A stretch of DNA of 64,000 bases from Diplosphaera chodatii (lineage: Eukaryota; Chlorophyta; Trebouxiophyceae; Prasiolales; Stichococcaceae). Numbering within the stretch: position 1 is the stretch's first letter; each line of letters opens with the position of its first letter. The translations under genes were made by a program, and so were the position numbers. A model generated the notes under the pieces. The model was given only the letters and a program-made list of their open reading frames with translations. It searched no databases and was not told where the DNA came from. Positions 45,359 to 57,200 of this stretch are shown piece by piece. The stretch spans positions 682,001-746,000 of the forward strand of contig JAALGY010000035.1 of assembly GCA_032358165.1 (NCBI GenBank). Direction: 5' to 3'.

Positions 45359-47900
45359 ATGCGAGGCGCAAGCACCAGGCGGGACTCTGTGTCTGCACGC
45401 TCGCGCCGGCAGACTGCCAGGGTGTTCATGCTGCTGGCAGGCGTTGCAGCAGCGGCAGGAGTAGCTGGATACTTGCTTGGGAATGGCCTGGTCCCCGGGC
45501 GCCTTCACTCCACGGCATCCTCGGTGATCACCATCTCCGTTGATGCACTGGCAGATGTTGCGTCACCAAACCCCACTACGCAAATTTCGGCGTGCTGGCT
45601 GCCTCCTCATGCATCATGCATCAACATGATCAGCGTCATCCCTGCAGGATCCAGTGTCCAGCGCCAAGCCCGAGCGCTTCATGCATTCCTGGTTTGGTGG
45701 CAGCCAAGGTGAGCTGCACATCTGACAGATGGGCTCCGTCGCTGTAGTCGATGTGCAGAAGTTGGCGGTGCCCCAGAGATCAAGAACGCGAGCACGCTTG
45801 CCCCACTGCATCACAGTGCTCACCGCGGGGTCGGTCGCCCAAGGGAGCCAGTGGCACCGCCAGGGCGTGCCCAAATGGAGCTGGGGCATGGGCGAGGCTG
45901 CAGCGGAGGAGCAGCCCAAGGTGAAGAGCGATGAGGTTTTCGTGACTTTCGTGGCCATGCTCATTACTTCGTCTGGTCGCTGCAACTCAGGTGGAAAACA
46001 AATCACTTAAGCACAAATGCCGCCTCAAGCGGCAGCTGTGAGCGGTACACGCCATCCGTCCAGGTGGTCAGCAGGCACAACGCAGTGGAGCAGGACGCTG
46101 CGCCGGACCGCATGATCGTGGTGGCCCGCGGCAAGGAGGACGTGTCCTACCTGTCCATCTTCCTGCCCGACATCCCGCACACCGTCTACCAGGTGGCAGT
46201 GGACCAGTTGTGCAAGTGCTGGCCGTGCACAGGCACCAACAAAGTGCATGTGCTGGGTGCGCACCAGTTCGGAGGGCAACTCACTCAGACCTGATGCTGC
46301 AGGGTGGGTGGCGGCCGGAGCATGCGCTGCTGGACCGTGGCATCGAGCCCGCCTTCAAGGCGGCGCCGCAGGCCAAGGAGACCAACGTGTACCTGCAGTA
46401 CATCGTGGACCACTACGACCGGCTGCCCAAGTCCATCGCCTTCATCCATGCGCACCGGTGCGGATGAATGCAAGCACGCACACACCCCTGTCGTCCGTGC
46501 GAGACACATATGGCCACAGCATGTGCATATTTCAGCTGCTCGAGCCTGCGAACTTGCACCTGGCAGCAAAACCCGTGATGAAACGTGCGCTACAGGGTGT
46601 CGTGGCACCTGGGTGATGTGGTCGACCTACTGCGGGAGCTGCGGTGGGGTGAGGTGGACTTTGGCAACCTCAGATACCGCAACTACTCGCACTGGTGACA
46701 GCTTCAGGCACAGCAGTGCTCTGCGACCCTACGACAGTATCCCTTGGCAAGCATGAACTCAGTCATGCATGAATGCACCATCCGGCAAGGTGATTATGAT
46801 TGTGTTTGTGATTTGGCCACAGGGCATGTGGACCTCGGGCACTCTTCCCGTGCGACTGGTCCGGCTCGGTGCTTACGCCGCAGAATCCAACAGACCCGAA
46901 GTACGCGCACCAGCCGGACTTTGGCTCCGTGCAACAGATCGCTGCGATGGTCGCACGCCACTGGCCCGCGTTCTTCGAGAAGGAGCTAGGTGCGACAGCC
47001 CACTTGGGGCTCGTCATGAACCCAGCCCTAGACTGCAGGTTGTACACAGGTGGCAACCGCAATTACCCAGCATGTGGCTGGCGCTATGCGTAAATCTCTA
47101 TGCCTGAATCACTGTGCAGGCCCGCTGCCTGAGTACATCTATGCGCCCTGCTGCGCCGAGTTTCTGGTGTCTGCCGACCGGGTCCGCAAGCGCCCGCTGG
47201 CATTCTATCAGCACGCGCTGGACCTGGCCAACAACATGGATGCTGGCTCCGACCACGTGGACGTCGCATTGGCCTTCGAGTGAGCAAACATGCTTGATTG
47301 GATCATGAGCCCTAGTAGTGCAAGCTGACCTCCTGCGGACCGCGAGTGAGCTGGCTGAAGGGTGCGAGCTCATATGGTACTCAAGACCGTTGACGACCCC
47401 TGTGCAGGTATGCATGGCACATGATCTTCGGCGAGCCAGCGGTCAGCTGGCCACTGGACAAGTGTCAGCTGCTGCACTGCCGTGACGGCAATGGGCAGCA
47501 CGGTCAGCAGGACGTCTCCGCAGCGCAACCGCAGACCAGCAGCTCTGTTGCTGCCCAGACTAGCGGGGGTACCACGCAGCAGCAGACAGACACCGCCGCC
47601 AGACCCCAGGACAGTGGGGCTCCTGGCAGCGGCGGTGATGCGAGCGCCATTAGCGAGGGTGCTCCTGGTATAAGCGCAGCGAGGGGCAGTGATGCTTCGC
47701 CAGACAATAATGATGCAGCTGCTCCACAGAGCACAATCAGTCGCACAGCTAATCACACTGAAGGCAGCACAGACAGCCAGCCTGGCAACCGGGAAGGCGC
47801 TGCCAAGGGTGATGACGCTGGCAGGGTGGGCGCTGATGGTCGCGCAAGCAACGTGACGGCGGGCGAGAGGAGACTGATGCAGGAACGTCTGCAGGTGTGA
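45359..47900 (+). CDS. DUF3431 family type II membrane protein, tandem copy 1
   Basis: Member of the uncharacterised DUF3431 family, which has glycosyltransferase-like features. The N-terminus (ATG 45359) is basic and followed by one membrane anchor (VFMLLAGVAAAAGVAGYLLG), so the body should lie in the Golgi/ER lumen or outside. Family blocks across the exons: RMIVVARGKEDVSYLSIFLP, DIPHTVYQ, AAPQAKETNVYLQYIVDHYD, IAFIHAHR, WHLGDVVDLLRELRWGEVDF, ALFPCDWSGSVLTPQNP, CCAEFLVSADRVRKRPLAFY and YAWHMIFGEPAVSWPLDKC. Unlike copies 2 and 3 it has a roughly 140-residue Gln/Ser/Gly-rich tail before the TGA at 47898. A TGTAA at 47983 could be the poly(A) signal. No biochemical role is known. Confidence 0.82.
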
Positions 47901-48380
47901 CAGCTGTGAGACGGCGAAAACTGTCTCTCCCGGACCAGCGGCGTGCCCGTGGGCGGTCGTGCAGCTATGACTGGCAGTAGTATGTAACTTGCGTCACATC
48001 AAAGCAATAGATGTCAATTTATACGGGATCATGGCGGCGCTGTCAACTTCACCAATGTGCGCACAGCGCATCCCTACAACATCAGGGCAACCTGATGCTG
48101 GACAACTCGCAGTACAGCCGTCTGATGACAAATCCCTGCACGGCCTGCCGGTAATCGATGCTGCTCAGTGCATGCATCTCCACAGAGCCGTTCCACCCTC
48201 CCTGTGGCTTCGTCATATACAATTGCACATGCCAGCATTGCACTGACGAGCTTTCCGAGCGTTCCATTTACAAAACGCAAGCCCCGTGCATGGTGATGGC
48301 TCGCCTCTCGAGGGGTGCATGCTGAGAAACACATGACGTGCACATTCGCGAGCCGGCAACGAATGTAGTTGATCTGAAAG
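47901..48380. other. intergenic between DUF3431 copies 1 and 2
   Basis: Contains the candidate TGTAA poly(A) signal at 47983-47987 and presumably the promoter of copy 2. No exon seen. Confidence 0.45.
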
Positions 48381-50695
48381 ATGCTTCAGGAACAGCCTTC
48401 GAACCAGCTCAAGCGGCCTAGCACCGCGAGGAAGCGATCGGTCCTGGCCATCGCAGTGTGCACATTCGTTCTTGTCTTTGCAGCTACAGAAATATGGTCC
48501 AGTCAGCAGCATGCCAGACCCAGAAGAACATCTAGGCCGAAGGCGCGGTCACTGGAGGCAGAGCACTATGGCGAGACGGTGAGAGCATGGCACCAGATGC
48601 AGATGTGGCGCCTGTGCAGCCTGCTGATGCACCAGATCATACACTGTGGGATTTGAGATCGAGTGGCGGTTCATGGCGAGCTCCATTGCCGAGCATCATC
48701 GCACCACAGTACTGGTAGATAGCCCGCACAGCAACAGCGGTGTCAATGTCTCTCCAGCCTGGTGCGTTAATCGAGCTTACATGGATTTTGTGTGGTGCAC
48801 AGAGCAGCATGCAGATGTCTGACGACGTCAAGGACTTCTTCGGCGCGATGACGCACCTCAGCGTGCCGGACAGCATGTTTGGGCCGCAGTGGCGGGTGGA
48901 GGATTTGCTGGAAGCCATGAAGGGCTTCGATGTGACAGGTTTAGCAGCCAAAATGAAGAAACGGCTACAGTTTGGTGAGAATTCACAAGGACGCTGCAGA
49001 TATGCACCAGGGTGGGGTGTCATCGATGGGGGTTGGTAACACTGGAAGCAGCTGTGGTGTCATGGGTCAGCGGCACTATGTTCATTGCTGCAGCGCACGA
49101 GCGGAACCAGAAGCGCAAGGACGCGCGACAACAGGGTGGGACTTTGCCACTCAAGGCTGTCGGCAAGCTGAAGGCTGCGGGCAGCACCGGCAAGGGGCCT
49201 GACAAGATGATCATCGTGGCCCGTGCCGATGAGGATGTCTCCTACCTCAGCCTGTACTTTCCAGACATCCCGCACACTGTATATCAGGTGATGCTGCGGA
49301 TGGAGCCTCTGTTGCCTTTCATGTCCTGATGCCTGTCGCTTCAGAGGCCTCGAGTAAGCCCCATCTGCCACACGATGGACAGGCTGGGTGGACGCCAGAC
49401 AAGCTGCTGACGTGGGTGGGCCCCGAGCCCAAGTTCAAGGCGGCGCCGCAGGCCAAGGAGACAAACGTGTACCTGCAGTACATTGTCTCACACTATGACA
49501 AACTGCCAGAGACGATGGTCTTCATCCATGCACACAGGTTTGCCGCCGCAGGGCCGTGTCTTCGTTGAGTTGTTAGATTGCTTTTGTTGTGAGGCTGGCA
49601 CTGGAGTTGTGTGCGTGTGCAATGAAGGCACTCCTGGCATATGCGAGATGTGGTGAAGATCATCAAGCGGCTGCGGTGGGGCCAGATTGGTTATGCCAAC
49701 CTACGCCACAGGGGATACACAGTACGTCGCCCTTGTGCTGCATGTCACAATAGCGAATCACGTGTTGGAAGCTGGCCGTTTCACGCAGTCGACAGCATCA
49801 CAGCGCCCTGCACCATGCTGTAGGACTGGGAGTGCGGGGCGTCTTGGGAGATGATGTTTCCTTGCGGCTGGGAGGGCTCCATCCTGACGCCGCGGGATCC
49901 CTGGACACAAGTGTTTGCAGGGCAGCCGCGGGTGCGCACAGACTGCTGGCTGACTGGACAAGCCATCAGGCGTGTGCATATTGCAGCTGCTGGTCACTCA
50001 TTGCCAAAATCAGCGAGGGCTGAAGCACTTGCACAAGTGGTGTGCACAGGCATACACAGCAGGCCTCGTGTCCTTCAACACCAAGAAGTATTGGAAGCAG
50101 TTCTTTGAAGATGAGCTTGGTCCATTGCCGGAGCTGCTGTATGCTCAGGTGATTGTGGTGTCCACCAATCTGCAGCGTGCATCATCGATCTGCTGCATTG
50201 ACGTGAAGTGAGTGCAGCACAGACCGCAAAGATGTCCTATGATGCTGCCGTGTAGTGCTGCGCCGAGTTCGTGGTCCACAGGGATCGAGTGCTGGCACAT
50301 CCGAAGGTGACCCAAAGCATGCACAGCATGGCCCAGATTTTGCGGCAGCACGTGCTGTGCCAGCTGCATCGGCAATGGCAGGCATGTGGAAGGGCGATGC
50401 CCAGTATGTGCTTGGCTGACTGCAGGAGTTCTACGAGCGGGTTCTGAACCTGATCAACGATTTTGACGCCGAGCTGTACCATGAGCTGGCGCTCGCCTTT
50501 GAGTGCGCTCGCCTGCCGTGGTCCTGCCCTGCAGATGGCGTAACTACAGCCAAACATGTTGCACGGCTGGGCAGGCAAGCTGACTCTCGTGTGCCGTGCA
50601 GGTATGCATGGCACATGATCTTCGGGGAGCCGCCTGTGCTGGTCGCTATGCCCGAGTGCGACATGCTGACCTGCGACGGCGCCAAAGCGCATTGA
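48381..50695 (+). CDS. DUF3431 family type II membrane protein, tandem copy 2
   Basis: Same architecture as its neighbours. The ATG at 48381 starts a basic segment (MLQEQPSNQLKRPSTARKR) and a single anchor (SVLAIAVCTFVLVFAATEIW). A stem region has MQMSDDVKDFFGAMTHLSVP and FGPQWRVEDLLEAMKGFDV. The conserved domain follows: KMIIVARADEDVSYLSLYFP, DIPHTVYQ, AGWTPDKLLTWVGPEPKFKA, AAPQAKETNVYLQYIVSHYD, TMVFIHAHR, DVVKIIKRLRWGQIGYANLR, DWECGASWEMMFPCGWEGSI, FFEDELGPLPELLYAQ, CCAEFVVHRDRVLAHPK, FYERVLNLINDFDAELYHEL and YAWHMIFGEPPVLVAMPECD. It ends shortly after at TGA 50693. It resembles copy 3 more than copy 1. Exon limits are approximate. Confidence 0.83.
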
Positions 50696-51286
50696 CGCAG
50701 TGAAGGTCAATGCCGGACGATTCTAACAGGCATAGCTATGAGGCACTCAGTGTCAACAGACCAGATGACGGACAGGGTCAACACCTCAGAGGATGCCGCC
50801 ATTCTATTTTGCTGCCTGGGTCTGAGTAGTGCAAGCACAAAAGCGCCTGGATAAGGGTGGCGCTGCGCTTGCTGCGTGGATCAACAAGTTTAAGCACCTA
50901 CACGCAGCCCTTCCCCCGGATCGTGGTGCTGCATACACCATAGTGCACTGTGGTGCTGCACCGCCAGCTAGACTTGCGACGCCATGTATGTCCAGCCTGA
51001 TTCACACAATTCCCTGGGGTCGGTGTACTGTACTACTGTTGGGTATGTAACTCGTCAACGCGATGACATCATCGACAGAACTCATCAGGAGCGACAGGTC
51101 GGTCAGCCGTTGAGATTGCGTGCAGCACACGAATTCTCATACTGTTTCCGCTGGGCCAGAATCAGGCCTTGCTGGAGCGCCTGCACCTGACTGATCTGCG
51201 TAGGCGAAGCAATCAGCAAGTGCAGCACACCCAAGTGTCACAAGGAGCCTACACACTCGCTGCAAGCATGATAACAATATAGTTCC
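50696..51286. other. intergenic between DUF3431 copies 2 and 3
   Basis: No exon is supported. It should contain the end of copy 2 and the promoter of copy 3. Confidence 0.45.
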
Positions 51287-53702
51287 ATGGGTAACCTCAC
51301 AGTGGTCAGCAACGCAAAGCAAAGCGCTCACAGAGCAGCAAAGTCCAGAAGGTATCTGGTGGCCATCAGCGGTGCACTGCTGCTTTCGCTGCTGGTTGTA
51401 GTGGTGCGCAGAGTGAGCAGCAATCAGAAGCATGTGTACCAAGGTTTCGGCCGGCGTCTGGAGTCGGTACCCTCGCACGCAACGGTGCGGTGACCGCTCT
51501 TGGGAAAACTGTACTGCAACCAAAACAGTGATGTGCACGCCAATTCGGGTAGATTGGCGCGTCTGCCTATCCGCACAAGAGACTTCTAGGAGACTATGCG
51601 TGAGATACACGTTGTCACCGATCACTTGTGGGGGGGCGTCAGACCCTCACGTGGTCATGCCATGCAGTGCGGCACGCGTTCAGGTTGTTCATGACGCGGA
51701 GCTGATGCCCTGTGGTGTTAGTGGCGCAGACGTACAAGCAGATACCAGAAGAGGAGGGCTGGAAGCAGATAAGGGAAGCGTACAAGAATGCCAATGTGAC
51801 ATGGGGCAGGGTGTGGCATCTCAAGGACATGCTGGGCAGCCTCCCGCCATCTCCGCTGGTCGAGAACATGCGCAACCAGCTGTCTTCAGGTGGGCGAGGT
51901 GCTCACGAGATGTCCATTACCTGCATCCCTGCTCTGCTGCTCTTGTATGTCGCTGCTCAACTGCGCATGCGCATGCAAAGCATGAGCAGCAGAGCATGTC
52001 AGTCAGGATGCGCGTCACTCATTACCGAGTGTTTGCAGGCAAACGCACGCCACGGCCGAGGCTGCGACGGCAGGCGAAGGCTCTACCGCGACTGCTGGGC
52101 AGGTCACGCGCAGGGAGTCGTGCTGCGGGTGGCAGCAGGATGCTGGTGGTTGCACGCGCTGAGGAGGATGTCTCCTGGCTCAGCATCTACTTGCCGCACA
52201 TCCCACACACCGTTTACCAGGTAGGGCCACCCTTCTCGGCAATCCTTGCTTTGTGCGTGCTGATCTTGAGGCAGCGGAAAAGCGTTGTGCAGATGTATCG
52301 GCTGCCCGATGCGCTCTGGAGTGATCACCATTGGAGCCAACGGCACAAGCATGCCGGCTGCATCTCCGTCTGCCTGTGCACAGGCGGGATGGACTGAGGA
52401 CAAGCTGCTCTCCTGGGTGGGACCGCAGCCGGAGCACACCGCGGCGCCGCAGGCGAAGGAGACGAACGTGTACCTGCAGTACATCATAGACCACTACGAA
52501 CAGCTGCCAGACACAATAGTGTTCATGCACGCGCACCGGTAAGTCTGCTGTGACGGTTCAATTGCTGGCAATGCCGGAGCTTTGAGGATGCCCTTACTGT
52601 CAGTGGCTGATGCTGTCGATCTCCATCACAGAAAGTCGTGGCACATGCACGACAAGGTCCAGCTGCTGCGACGGCTGCGCTGGGGCAATGTCGGCTTTGC
52701 GAACCTGAGGCACAAGGGTTTTGAGGTGGGGCACCACGTCAGGAGGACTGCAAAAACCTTGCCACACAAACACTTAAGTCTTGGTGATCCAGCATGTCTT
52801 TCCAAACTTTGGATTTCATGGACGCACAGCCGAGCCTTGTGCAAACTGCTCCAGGATTGGGATTGTGGCAGCGTTCGTGAAAGGAAGGCCTTTCCCTGCG
52901 GTTGGGAGGGCGCCGTCATGACGCCTCAGGAGCCGTTCAACAAAGTCTTCCACCAGCAGCCGCAGCCGGCCGCGGTGTCTCGCATGGCAATGAACATGCA
53001 CAAGTACTGGAGGGTATTCTTCCAGGACGAGCTTGGGCCCCTGCCAGTGCTGGTTTACACTCAGGTGATGACCGTCGCCTCCACTGCATGACATCGCAAT
53101 GTTGGCTACCGATGGTCATACATTGGTGTGGTCAAGCTTTGAACATGGCCACCCACTTGTTTGGATCGTGACACACAGTGCTGCGCGGAGTTTGTGGTGT
53201 CAAAGGACCGCATCCTAGCACACCCAAAGGTACGGGTGCAGGTGCCTGCATCGTTTGGTACGCATGGTGACTGCTAGAATTCTCCTGACATCTTTCCACC
53301 TCAGTATAGTAGCGGATCCGTAGTGCGCCATGATGACAACATGACATGTGCTTGCAGGCCTTTTATGAGCAGCTCCTGAGCCAAGTGAACTCCTACGACT
53401 GGAAGACACACTACCACGAGCTCGCAATAGCCTTCGAGTGCGGACATGCTCACCATCACATGTCGTACCCAGCTGCTAGAGTGTGCATAGTAGCATGGCA
53501 GTGCTACTGGTGTAAGCAGATCGACACTGCATCATGCTGCAGGAGCCCTGGATGACTGTTGTGGACTGTCTGGCGCAGGTATGCATGGCACATGGTTTTT
53601 GGCGAGGCGCCGGTGCTGGCACCCATCGCAGAGTGTGACCTGCTGACATGCACACAGCAGGAGCAAGGCGAGCGGCAGCAGCAGCGGCGGCAGCAGCAGT
53701 AG
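51287..53702 (+). CDS. DUF3431 family type II membrane protein, tandem copy 3
   Basis: The ATG at 51287 begins MGNLTVVSNAKQSAHRAAKS, followed by one anchor (YLVAISGALLLSLLVVVVRR). A stem exon gives AQTYKQIPEEEGWKQIREAY and WHLKDMLGSLPPSPLVENMR. The conserved domain follows: RMLVVARAEEDVSWLSIYLP, HIPHTVYQ, AGWTEDKLLSWVGPQPEHTA, APQAKETNVYLQYIIDHYEQ, TIVFMHAHR, KSWHMHDKVQLLRRLRWGNV, KAFPCGWEGAVMTPQEPFNK, FFQDELGPLPVLVYTQ, CCAEFVVSKDRILAHPK, AFYEQLLSQVNSYDWKTHYH and YAWHMVFGEAPVLAPIAECD. A short Gln/Arg-rich tail encoded by CAG repeats precedes the TAG at 53700. The exon order and junction positions parallel copy 2, supporting recent tandem duplication. Confidence 0.83.
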
Positions 53703-54255
53703 GGGCAGCGCAACCAGCAAACAACCTCTGGACATGTCGACAATGGCCACTTGACTTTCCTGTCTCCGTTCCGCACACATGATATGTCTGCCCAGTTAAG
53801 GAGATTCATGTCGTCAACCAGTGATGGTTCACAGCTCAAAACACCATTGCTAGCCTCATTATGTTGCAACTTCTGAGCATCAGGGTGGTAGCAGCATTTG
53901 CTTGTGACAAAGCTTTCAGCATATTATAGACGTTTACAGGGTGGACCATGAACTACAAGTTCATTGTATCTGAGGTAGCTTGCTGTTATTCGACTGACAC
54001 TGCTGGGTATGACTGCTGAAGCTTTGCAACCACAACAGGTCTAGCAGCGATTGCGACTGAGGTGCTGCTGAGGACACTATCGCTGAGGAAGTTGCAGCCG
54101 CTCCTGCGTCCTGCACCGACAGCACCTGTACGCAGGCACCACGACAAACACCTCATCGACAGATCCCAAATGCGCTGTCACTATCAGCCAGACATGGCGC
54201 TGGCATTTGCCGCACAACAGACATGGCTGAGGGCGTGTTGCATCATCAGCCAGGG
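53703..54255. other. convergent intergenic region
   Basis: Lies between the stops of DUF3431 copy 3 (plus) and TRAPPC8 (minus). No exon or strong repeat seen. Confidence 0.5.
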
Positions 54256-57200
54256 TCAATGCTGCTGCCAGCTCCGACGCAGCAGAGCAATGAGCACAGT
54301 GTAGGACATGAGGGTCAGGTGCGTCTCCAAAGCACTGACCAGGGGCGGCCCCGGGCGTGCGTCGTGCAGTGATGACAGGTCCGGGTACGTCCAGCTGAGC
54401 AGGTAGTCGGTGACCTGGTACTCGCCTGGCCGGAACACCGCCAGCTGCAGGAGCAGACATTGTAGGCACTGTGGCACCCACCAAAAACCTCACGAAACGA
54501 TGCCACTTGAAGTGCTGTGCCGATCTGGTGCCCTGCATCCTCGTCTGCTCACATGTTTGTTCATGCATGAGCCCGGTGGCTCAACACTCCTGAGGAACCA
54601 GCTGCCCACAGTCATCAACTGCTGCTCGACCAGTGTTGCATGGTGCACAGCATCGGCGTACCACAGGAGCCGGCCTGAGGTTCTACATGTCTGTATGACA
54701 CCACTGAGCCCGGCAGCCGCCCTGCACCCTAAATTGAATTCTTCTTGCAGGTCACCTGGAGGGGCACCTCCGCCTGGGCGCCCCCCGGCAGCGAGGGCAG
54801 CGTGGTGCGGGTGGCGCCGCACCACACCACGTCCCCCGCGCACGCCACGTCCTGCTGCCGGGCGCCGCCGCCCTCCGGGCCGCTCGCCGCCGCGAGCACG
54901 CTGGCGCCGACGGACCAGGCCGCTTGCGCGGCAGGGGCGCCTGACCAGGGCGCACACTTGGTCAACCACCATACATACGTACAATGTCACGTCCCAATGT
55001 GTGTGGCTGGCAAGTCTGCCCCTCGCGGGGGACTGCTTACAAGACGACGGCTCGGCAGCGGCAGGGGGGCACCGTCGGAGGAGGCGCTGCGCTGGGGCCC
55101 CGCCTCCACGGACACGCTGGCGACCTGGCGCAGGCAGTTGCGCACGGCCAGCTCCAGGCGCACGACGCACGGCCCGCCCGCGGCAAAGTCGTGGACCACG
55201 CGCCGCTGCCCCCGCACAATCGCCCGGCACGGCAGCCGCTCCTGCTCACAATTGACAGCGGCTTTCATGCTGAGCACCATCTGCCGGCTCACGGTCACCA
55301 TGAGCAGGGTCGCTTCCCGATGCACGCAGCACAGCACCAGACGCAGGGTTGTCGCTGACCACAGCCCCGAGGAACAGTGTGAAGAGTGTACCTTGAGGCG
55401 GACGCCGTACAGGTGCGTGAAGCCACGCCGCGGAGTGCTGTCCAGCGGCGACGCAGCACTCCACGCCAGCACCAGCCCCGTAGCCTCCGCAGCGTCCCTG
55501 CCCCTCCTGCCGGGCCTGGCGCCGCCGCCGGCGTCGGGGGCGGCTGGGCCCCCGGCTGCGGCCGCGGCTGCGTCCCGTGCGAGGGCTGCGCCCCCGCTAG
55601 CCAGGCGCGCCGGCCGCAGGTTCATCGCTCGGCCCTCGGCATCTGCGGTCCAGATCAAGACGCTTGCCAACATGCTCAGCTGGCAACACCGACCAAGCAG
55701 CAGAAAAAGAGGCTGAAGGAATTGTCTTACCGTACCATTGCAGCAGAGCATCAATCACTGCCTGTCACGTGCTGGTGTCAGGCGCGCCGTCAATCTATGA
55801 CACACCTGGCGCTGAGGCGGCTGCTGCGTCTGCTGCTGGGGGCGCGCCGCGACCATGGAACCAAGCGACCGGCCCGCTGAGGTTGGCCACGGCCGCCGCC
55901 GGGGTGGCTGAAGTGCTGCCCGCGCCCAGCGGCGATGCCCCGGGGGCATCCGCCTCTGGCGGGTGCAGGTACATGAATGCCGCGCTGCTGGCGCCAGGCG
56001 GCAGCTGCTCCTGCAGGTGATGCAACTTTTCTGACACATTAGGCAACCCGTAGCCACAGGACCTGCTGGCCTCTTCACCTTTACAGCATCGCCTATCTGA
56101 CACATGGCCATATTGTGACATGCAGGCTCTGCTTGAGCGGGAGCTGTGAAGTCGGCAGTTCACGGGGTTGATGAGCACCTGCATGCTGACTGCGGGGGCG
56201 ACGCGGGCGCATGCGCGAAGCTGCTCCCTGTGCGCCGACTGGACTGTGTCGGGGGCCGGCAGGCTGCTGGCCGCCCAGTGCCGCCCCGTCGCCGTCACTT
56301 GCTCCAGGCTTATTGTGGCTGAAGCCTGCCACCAGCACCACGTACATGATGGCACGCCATCCAGGCACAGGTGCTCACCGACCTCACTCTGCTGTTGACG
56401 CCTCATGTGTCCTTGACACGCACTCTTCAAAGCTGGCTTGCAGAGCTGTGTATGGCAGCAGTCACCTGCAGACTGGTGAGCTGCAGGCGCAGCAGGAAGC
56501 TGTGCAGGTCGTTTGCCGACGGCCGCAGCACTGGCGTCACTGAGAGCGCAGGCAGCACCGTGACGCCGTGCGACAGTCTGAGACACCTGCAACAGATAAC
56601 AGACAGTGTTTGTGTGAATCAGCGTACAGTCGCATGGCTGAATTAGCATAGCATGGCACTGGTGCAGCCTCCAGCAGCTCTTGGAGCCTCATGTCTGCTG
56701 CCATGTCTGCTTGGGTTTGGTCAAATCAGACTCAGCGGATCCCGGAGACGACAGGTTGTTCACCTATACTTCATGCTGCCAACGGGTGTGGTGGGCTCGT
56801 AGTGCAGCACATACTGGAACACGAGCTCGCCGGCTGACGTTGGATGCAGCCACATGGGCCACTCCAATGTGCCGCCTGTAGCAGCACACCAATATGCCAG
56901 TCACAGCAGCATGCTCCAGGCACTTGCAACAATCCTGAATCATGCACACTTGGGACCCCAGCCAGTCTGCACACTGATCCATATACCGATCAACAGTACA
57001 GAAGGGCGGGGAGAGAAGACTTGGTTCAACCCACCACCACTAGGCGTTTTACCTGGCTCAAGGCGCCCGCCGCCGCTGAAAGCATAAAGCTGCTGCCCCT
57101 GCCGGAACTGCTCCCGTGCCACAGGCTCTGCCCTGAGGCCGCTGCCGCCAGAGGCTGCACAGCAACAAGCCATGTAGCCCGCGGATCATCTGCCTGACAA

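Noticed and set aside
51432..52397. 321-codon plus-strand open frame
   Set aside because: It reads through introns of DUF3431 copy 3 in mixed frames. Only its KRTPRPRLRRQAKALPRLLG to VYQ part overlaps true exon sequence.
54410..55716. two long plus-strand open frames
   Set aside because: Both are antisense to the Ala/Gly-rich C-terminal exons of TRAPPC8.
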